Source of the DNA: Edwardsiella anguillarum
GTDB taxonomy: Bacteria; Pseudomonadota; Gammaproteobacteria; Enterobacterales; Enterobacteriaceae
Direction: 5' to 3' (one strand)
Length of the DNA stretch: 64,000 nt
NCBI RefSeq assembly: GCF_008801815.1
Contig: NZ_VZOX01000001.1
In this document: positions 60,548 through 64,000 of the stretch, in pieces
Numbering within the stretch: position 1 is the stretch's first letter
Layout of the letters: the number at the start of each line of letters is the position of its first letter
Notes under the pieces: model-generated
What the model saw: only the letters and a program-made list of their open reading frames with translations
The model's database searches: none
What the model was told of the DNA's origin: nothing
Translations under genes and position numbers: made by a program

Positions 60548-61672
60548 TTACTCCTCCCGTGAATCGTGTTGATCCGCCTGGTTACGCTTCTGCTGGCGAC
60601 CCAGCTCACGCACAGCCATCAGGCTCACCCCGGCCAGGATCCCCAGCGCGCCGCCGATAAGACCGGTGGCCGTCGGCGAGATATGCCCACCCTCTTTGTT
60701 ATCCACCAGCGGTTTTTCCGCGCGCGGCGTCGGGTTTTCTACGCTGGAGAGCTGGAAGATCCCCTTGGTAAAGCCGACACCCTGCTCGTTACAGCCGTAG
60801 CACGGGTGGCCGATGCCCACCGGCCAGATGCCGCCGCCGATGTCGCAGAACTCCAGCGTCGAGCAGTTGCCGTAGGTTTCCGGCCCCTTACAGCCGAGGT
60901 GATACAGACACCAGCCCTGACGGTGGCCATAGTCACCGAACTCTTTGGCGAAGCGGCCTGCGTCGAAGTGCGGGCGACGCTCGCAGTTCTCGTGGATCAG
61001 GCGCTCGTAGGCGAACAGCGGACGGTGCTTGCTGTCCAGCTCCGGCAGCTTGCCATAGGTGATGTAGTAGACCACGGTGGTCAGGAAGTTATGCGGGTTA
61101 GGCGGGCAGCCCGGGATATTGATCACCGGACGACCCAGCGCCTCTTCCAGGCTGACGGCGCCGGTCGGGTTACCGCCGGTAGCCGGAACGCCGCCCCAGG
61201 CGGAACAGGAGCCGATAGCGATCACCGCGGCCGCATCGGCGGCGGCCTTACGGATCTGATCGACGATAGGCTCGCCGGCCACCATGCAGTACACGCCGCC
61301 GTCTTTCAGCGGAATGGAGCCATCCACCACCAGGACATATTTGCCCTTGTAGCGCGCCATGGCGTTGTGCAGGTTTTCTTCAACCTGATGACCGAAGGCT
61401 GATGACAGTACCTCATGATATTCCAATGAGATGGTATTCAGCAGCAGCGTTTCCAGCGTCGGGTGCGTGGAACGCAGCAGGGCCTCGGTACAGCCGGTAC
61501 ACTCCTGGGCACCGATCCAGATAACCGGAGGACGCTGCGGACTGGTGATCGCTGCCGCCATTTCCGCCGCCGCATTGGAGCTTAACCCTAGTGTGGCGGC
61601 CATGCCCGCGCACAGTTTCATAAAGTCACGACGATTGATGCCGTGAGCGGATAAAAAAGAATCCTCAACCAT
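60548..61672 (-). CDS. hybO: HybO, hydrogenase-2 small subunit
   Basis: A 374-residue small subunit (E. coli 372). The Tat signal is NRRDFMKLCAG. The proximal-cluster cysteines include IGAQECTGCTEALLR and GSCSAWGG. Distal ligands are in the CLYHLGCKGPETYGNC and PCYGCNEQGV regions. A C-terminal membrane helix (about 335-352) anchors the protein. It is the first gene of hybOABCDE, behind an FNR-type promoter. Confidence 0.97.
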   Translation of the reverse strand: MVEDSFLSAHGINRRDFMKLCAGMAATLGLSSNAAAEMAAAITSPQRPPVIWIGAQECTGCTEALLRSTHPTLETLLLNTISLEYHEVLSSAFGHQVEENLHNAMARYKGKYVLVVDGSIPLKDGGVYCMVAGEPIVDQIRKAAADAAAVIAIGSCSAWGGVPATGGNPTGAVSLEEALGRPVINIPGCPPNPHNFLTTVVYYITYGKLPELDSKHRPLFAYERLIHENCERRPHFDAGRFAKEFGDYGHRQGWCLYHLGCKGPETYGNCSTLEFCDIGGGIWPVGIGHPCYGCNEQGVGFTKGIFQLSSVENPTPRAEKPLVDNKEGGHISPTATGLIGGALGILAGVSLMAVRELGRQQKRNQADQHDSREE

Positions 61673-61726
61673 TCTGCAGTTTCCTGTTTATGCGCATTCG
61701 TCTGGTGGAATGCTTTCAGGGGCGCA

Positions 61727-61769
61727 ATGCTAAGGATTTGCCCCCCCCGCTGTGGTTGATCTTCATCAA
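61727..61769 (-). promoter_or_regulatory. FNR box and promoter of the hyb operon
   Basis: TTGATCTTCATCAA (61756-61769) is a perfect TTGAT-N4-ATCAA FNR site. On the minus strand the -10 TAGCAT (61732-61727) puts the start near 61720. The FNR centre is then about -42, the class II activator position. Anaerobic induction of hybOABCDE follows. Confidence 0.75.
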
Positions 61770-62321
61770 GTTGACTGGCTTTTTTTACGCGATAAGGATA
61801 TTTATGTGAAACAGAGCGATTCAGCCCTGACCATCTGTTCAAAAAGCCCTCAATTAATTCATATAATTATGCTATAGCGCCATTAGACACCTTAATAACT
61901 ATCAGCCTATCTATTTCACATGATTATTATTTAGCGACGGTCATGACCTCCGCGCCGCGCCGCCGCCTCCCTCTTTTTGATTAACCGAGAGCCCAGTCGA
62001 TAGCGTAAATATCTCTTCCCACAGTCCCAAGAATAGGCGCTGAGCATTGCTTTTATTTTTACGGCGCAGATCCGCCGCCTTCCTCGCAAAACGCAGCGCC
62101 TGTGCTACTTTTTCCGGCAGCGGTCAGGATGCTGCACCGAAGCCCTCTCCCGGCACCCGAGCGCCCGCGGCAGGCCGACGAGATGCCGCGGGTGGCGCCC
62201 CGCACCACGGTTAAACAAAGCATCAACAGACAAGACTTTAAGCTAAAAATACCGCAAAAAAATAAAGTTATGATGACGATTAAGAACACCCCGCGTTACA
62301 TATCAGCTAATTGGATGAATT
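61770..62321. other. 552-bp region without a recognisable gene
   Basis: An AT-rich part (61800-61960) with promoter-like TATAAT-type words (CATATAATTATGCTATAG at 61861-61878), a GC-rich middle, and another AT-rich part before the next gene. No open frame shows credible coding character. It may hold regulatory sequence for the downstream transferase or a small RNA, but I see no defined structure. Confidence 0.4.
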
Positions 62322-63266
62322 ATGGGTTCTTTTTTTAAACAGCTGTACCGCTACTCCCACCCCCGCCCCTATCGCCATAACGAAAATCTTTGGCCATACG
62401 TAAAAATCACGCGCGGCGACGGCGGTGAAATTGTAACGTTAGATTACAAAAAACAGCCGATCCCCATCGTCCCGCTGAGCCAGCTGCAGCGCAGCAGTCA
62501 CGGTAAGGTGCTGCTGACGGCGAGCGGCCCGTCGGTCAATACGCTCTGTTTTGAGCAGCTCCCCGCCATGCCCGCCGTCGGGGTGAACGGCGCCTACTTT
62601 TTACATCACAAGGTTGACTTTACTTTTTACGTTATCATCGATATGGGGTTTATCGATCGGCGTCCGGACGTCGTTCTGGAGGTGATTAAACAGTGCGGAT
62701 TAACCCTGTTTACCACCGTTCACGGTATGGCCCGCATCCTCGACCGCTTTACCCTCGGCGCCCTCCGCTGCCGCCTGGCCATCATTGAGGATATCGCGGA
62801 AAAGGTCTATTGCCCCAGCCTCACGCCTCGCCAGCTTAGGGCGCACTATGGGCAGGACCGCAGCATACAATTTTCCGACAATGAGCAGAGCATTGGGTTC
62901 AGCCAGGATATCCGCCGCGGCATCTTCGACGCGGGCACCGTCGTCTATTGGGCGCTGCAGATCGTCGCCTACCTTGGCTTTAATACGATATTTATCGCCG
63001 GGCTGGATATGAACAATTTCGACCGTCCCCGTTTCTATGAGACCCTGGGCAGCATGCTGCCGACCTTTTTAGCCGATAAAGTAGAACCGCTGATCATCCC
63101 GGCCTTTCTGCATGCAAGCCAGGTGATGAAGGCCAATAATATCGACATCAAAAATCTCTCGCTGAATAGCGCGATCGACGACGCTATTTTTGAAAAAATT
63201 GACGCCCGGCGCTACTTTCAGCAATGGAGTCCTCATGTGGAAAAGGCTGAGCCCGGCATCATATAA
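62322..63266 (+). CDS. Putative LPS-core sugar transferase (WaaZ / DUF115-like)
   Basis: A 314-residue soluble protein. KVLLTASGPSVN (about 62-73), VGVNGAYFLHHKVDFTFYVI and NTIFIAGLDMNNF (about 224-236) resemble the nucleotide-sugar binding blocks of DUF115/sialyltransferase-like enzymes. LPS core proteins such as WaaZ belong to this set. No signal peptide or membrane helix is seen. It has no other LPS gene beside it and follows a long AT-rich gap, which suggests insertion as a single gene. The exact donor and acceptor are unknown. Confidence 0.5.
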   Translation: MGSFFKQLYRYSHPRPYRHNENLWPYVKITRGDGGEIVTLDYKKQPIPIVPLSQLQRSSHGKVLLTASGPSVNTLCFEQLPAMPAVGVNGAYFLHHKVDFTFYVIIDMGFIDRRPDVVLEVIKQCGLTLFTTVHGMARILDRFTLGALRCRLAIIEDIAEKVYCPSLTPRQLRAHYGQDRSIQFSDNEQSIGFSQDIRRGIFDAGTVVYWALQIVAYLGFNTIFIAGLDMNNFDRPRFYETLGSMLPTFLADKVEPLIIPAFLHASQVMKANNIDIKNLSLNSAIDDAIFEKIDARRYFQQWSPHVEKAEPGII

Positions 63267-63406
63267 TTGCCATAGGTACGGACATTCGCGTCGTTGGGTG
63301 ACGTGTCAGACATCATCGCAGGATAAAATCAGAGAAAACCCTTTAAGGGTCTCTTAATATTTTTCAGCTAGTCTACAATGTCACGAACCCATGAGAGTGA
63401 GAGACC

Positions 63407-63943
63407 ATGCAACGCTTTAGTAAAATACAAATATCCCTGCACTGGATAACGCTGCTGCTGATTGCCATCGCCTATATCAGCATTGAGTTCCGCAGCCTGT
63501 TTGCCAAGGACTCACCGGCCTATCTATTGATGCGCGAAGTTCACTACAATGCCGGCGTACTGGTATGGATTGCGATGCTGATACGCCTCGGGCTACGTCA
63601 CATCCTGCCGGATCCGCCGATCCTGCCGCCGCCGCCGCGCTGGCAGCATCTGGCGGCGCGCATGATGTACCTGACGCTCTACCTCTGGTTCCTGGCGATC
63701 CCGCTGCTGGGCGTCACCTTGATGGCCTACGGCGGTAAAAGCTGGTCGCTGTTTGGCATGACCATCGCCCCCTGGGTTACGCCGGATCCTTCCATGAAGT
63801 CCGTGATAAAAGAGTGGCACGTGGTGCTGGCCAATATCGGCTACGCCCTGATCGCTATGCACACCGCCGCCGCGCTGTTCCACCACTATGTCATCCGTGA
63901 TAACGCGCTGCTGCTGATGATGCCGCAGAAAAAAACGCGCTGA
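63407..63943 (+). CDS. Cytochrome b561 (CybB/YodB family)
   Basis: A 178-residue di-heme membrane protein with four helices (about 11-30, 48-66, 86-108, 142-162). Histidines suitable for heme are in SLHWITLL, EVHYNAG, KEWHVVLANIGY and AMHTAAALFHHY. The C-terminus NALLLMMPQKK matches E. coli CybB (176). It probably moves electrons between quinol and superoxide or periplasmic acceptors. A TACAAT -10 is at 63374-63379. Whether it is orthologous to cybB or yodB is not decided. Confidence 0.9.
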   Translation: MQRFSKIQISLHWITLLLIAIAYISIEFRSLFAKDSPAYLLMREVHYNAGVLVWIAMLIRLGLRHILPDPPILPPPPRWQHLAARMMYLTLYLWFLAIPLLGVTLMAYGGKSWSLFGMTIAPWVTPDPSMKSVIKEWHVVLANIGYALIAMHTAAALFHHYVIRDNALLLMMPQKKTR

Positions 63944-64000
63944 TCCGCCTCAGGCGCCGACGCCGGCGCCTGAGATCGCCCCGCCCCTCCCCCGCTTACC

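Noticed and set aside
62102..62338. Short plus-strand frame before the sugar transferase
   Set aside because: No ribosome site or family resemblance, and the composition changes abruptly within it.

Overview
The window is a gene-dense, GC-rich stretch of an enterobacterial chromosome. Almost every gene is a close relative of an E. coli gene (radD, rplY, yejK/L/M, proL, rcsDBC, gyrA, ubiG, nrdAB, moa, men, hyb). The high GC, together with auxiliary genes such as a family II pyrophosphatase, a second enolase, a C69 dipeptidase and a second TrpRS, suggests Edwardsiella (Hafniaceae) or a near relative. That genus call is inference from memory, not a search result. No insertion sequence, prophage gene, integrase or CRISPR array was seen.

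Layout. 0.2-6.2 kb: yecH-radD, rplY, yejK, yejL-yejM and tRNA-Pro(GGG). 6.4-11.8 kb: accessory genes, namely a membrane diguanylate cyclase, a three-gene unit ppaC-usp-enolase paralogue, and a divergent TetR / MarA-like regulator pair. 11.9-19.2 kb: rhlE and, divergently, cecR-ybhGFSR (drug/cation export). 19.2-28.4 kb: the Rcs envelope-stress phosphorelay rcsD-rcsB and opposing rcsC, then gyrA. 28.7-33.6 kb: ubiG, nrdA-nrdB-yfaE (aerobic ribonucleotide reductase) with DnaA and NrdR sites. 33.6-42.3 kb: ydeP, ybhL, a WrbA-like flavoprotein, moaA-C-D-E (molybdopterin) with a Moco riboswitch and ModE site, ybhK and yfaY. 42.5-45.6 kb: tyrP with TyrR boxes, a second tryptophanyl-tRNA synthetase behind a Trp leader peptide and attenuator, and yfaZ. 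45.9-53.2 kb: the complete menFDHBCE menaquinone pathway. 53.3-55.6 kb: ycdZ and an exported C69 dipeptidase. 55.7-61.8 kb: hydrogenase-2 operon hybOABCDE under an FNR box. 62.3-64 kb: a possible LPS-core sugar transferase and a cytochrome b561.

How the genes fit together. Several blocks serve anaerobic respiration: menaquinone synthesis, hydrogenase-2 (menaquinone-linked), molybdopterin synthesis and a molybdopterin oxidoreductase homologue (ydeP). Two blocks concern the envelope (Rcs, yejM, yfaZ, the LPS-like transferase). Aromatic amino-acid supply is represented by tyrP next to trpS2.

The strongest lead is the region 43.78-43.96 kb: a 26-codon leader with tandem Trp codons, a 1:2 hairpin directly behind them, an antiterminator segment and a terminator-like hairpin, all in front of an auxiliary TrpRS. 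This has the full architecture of a transcription attenuator that would sense charged tRNA-Trp. Second is a perfect 84-bp in-frame tandem duplication in rcsC. Third is the ppaC-usp-enolase operon. The window also interleaves genes that in E. coli K-12 lie in two distant chromosomal regions (around moa/ybh and around rcs/nrd/men).
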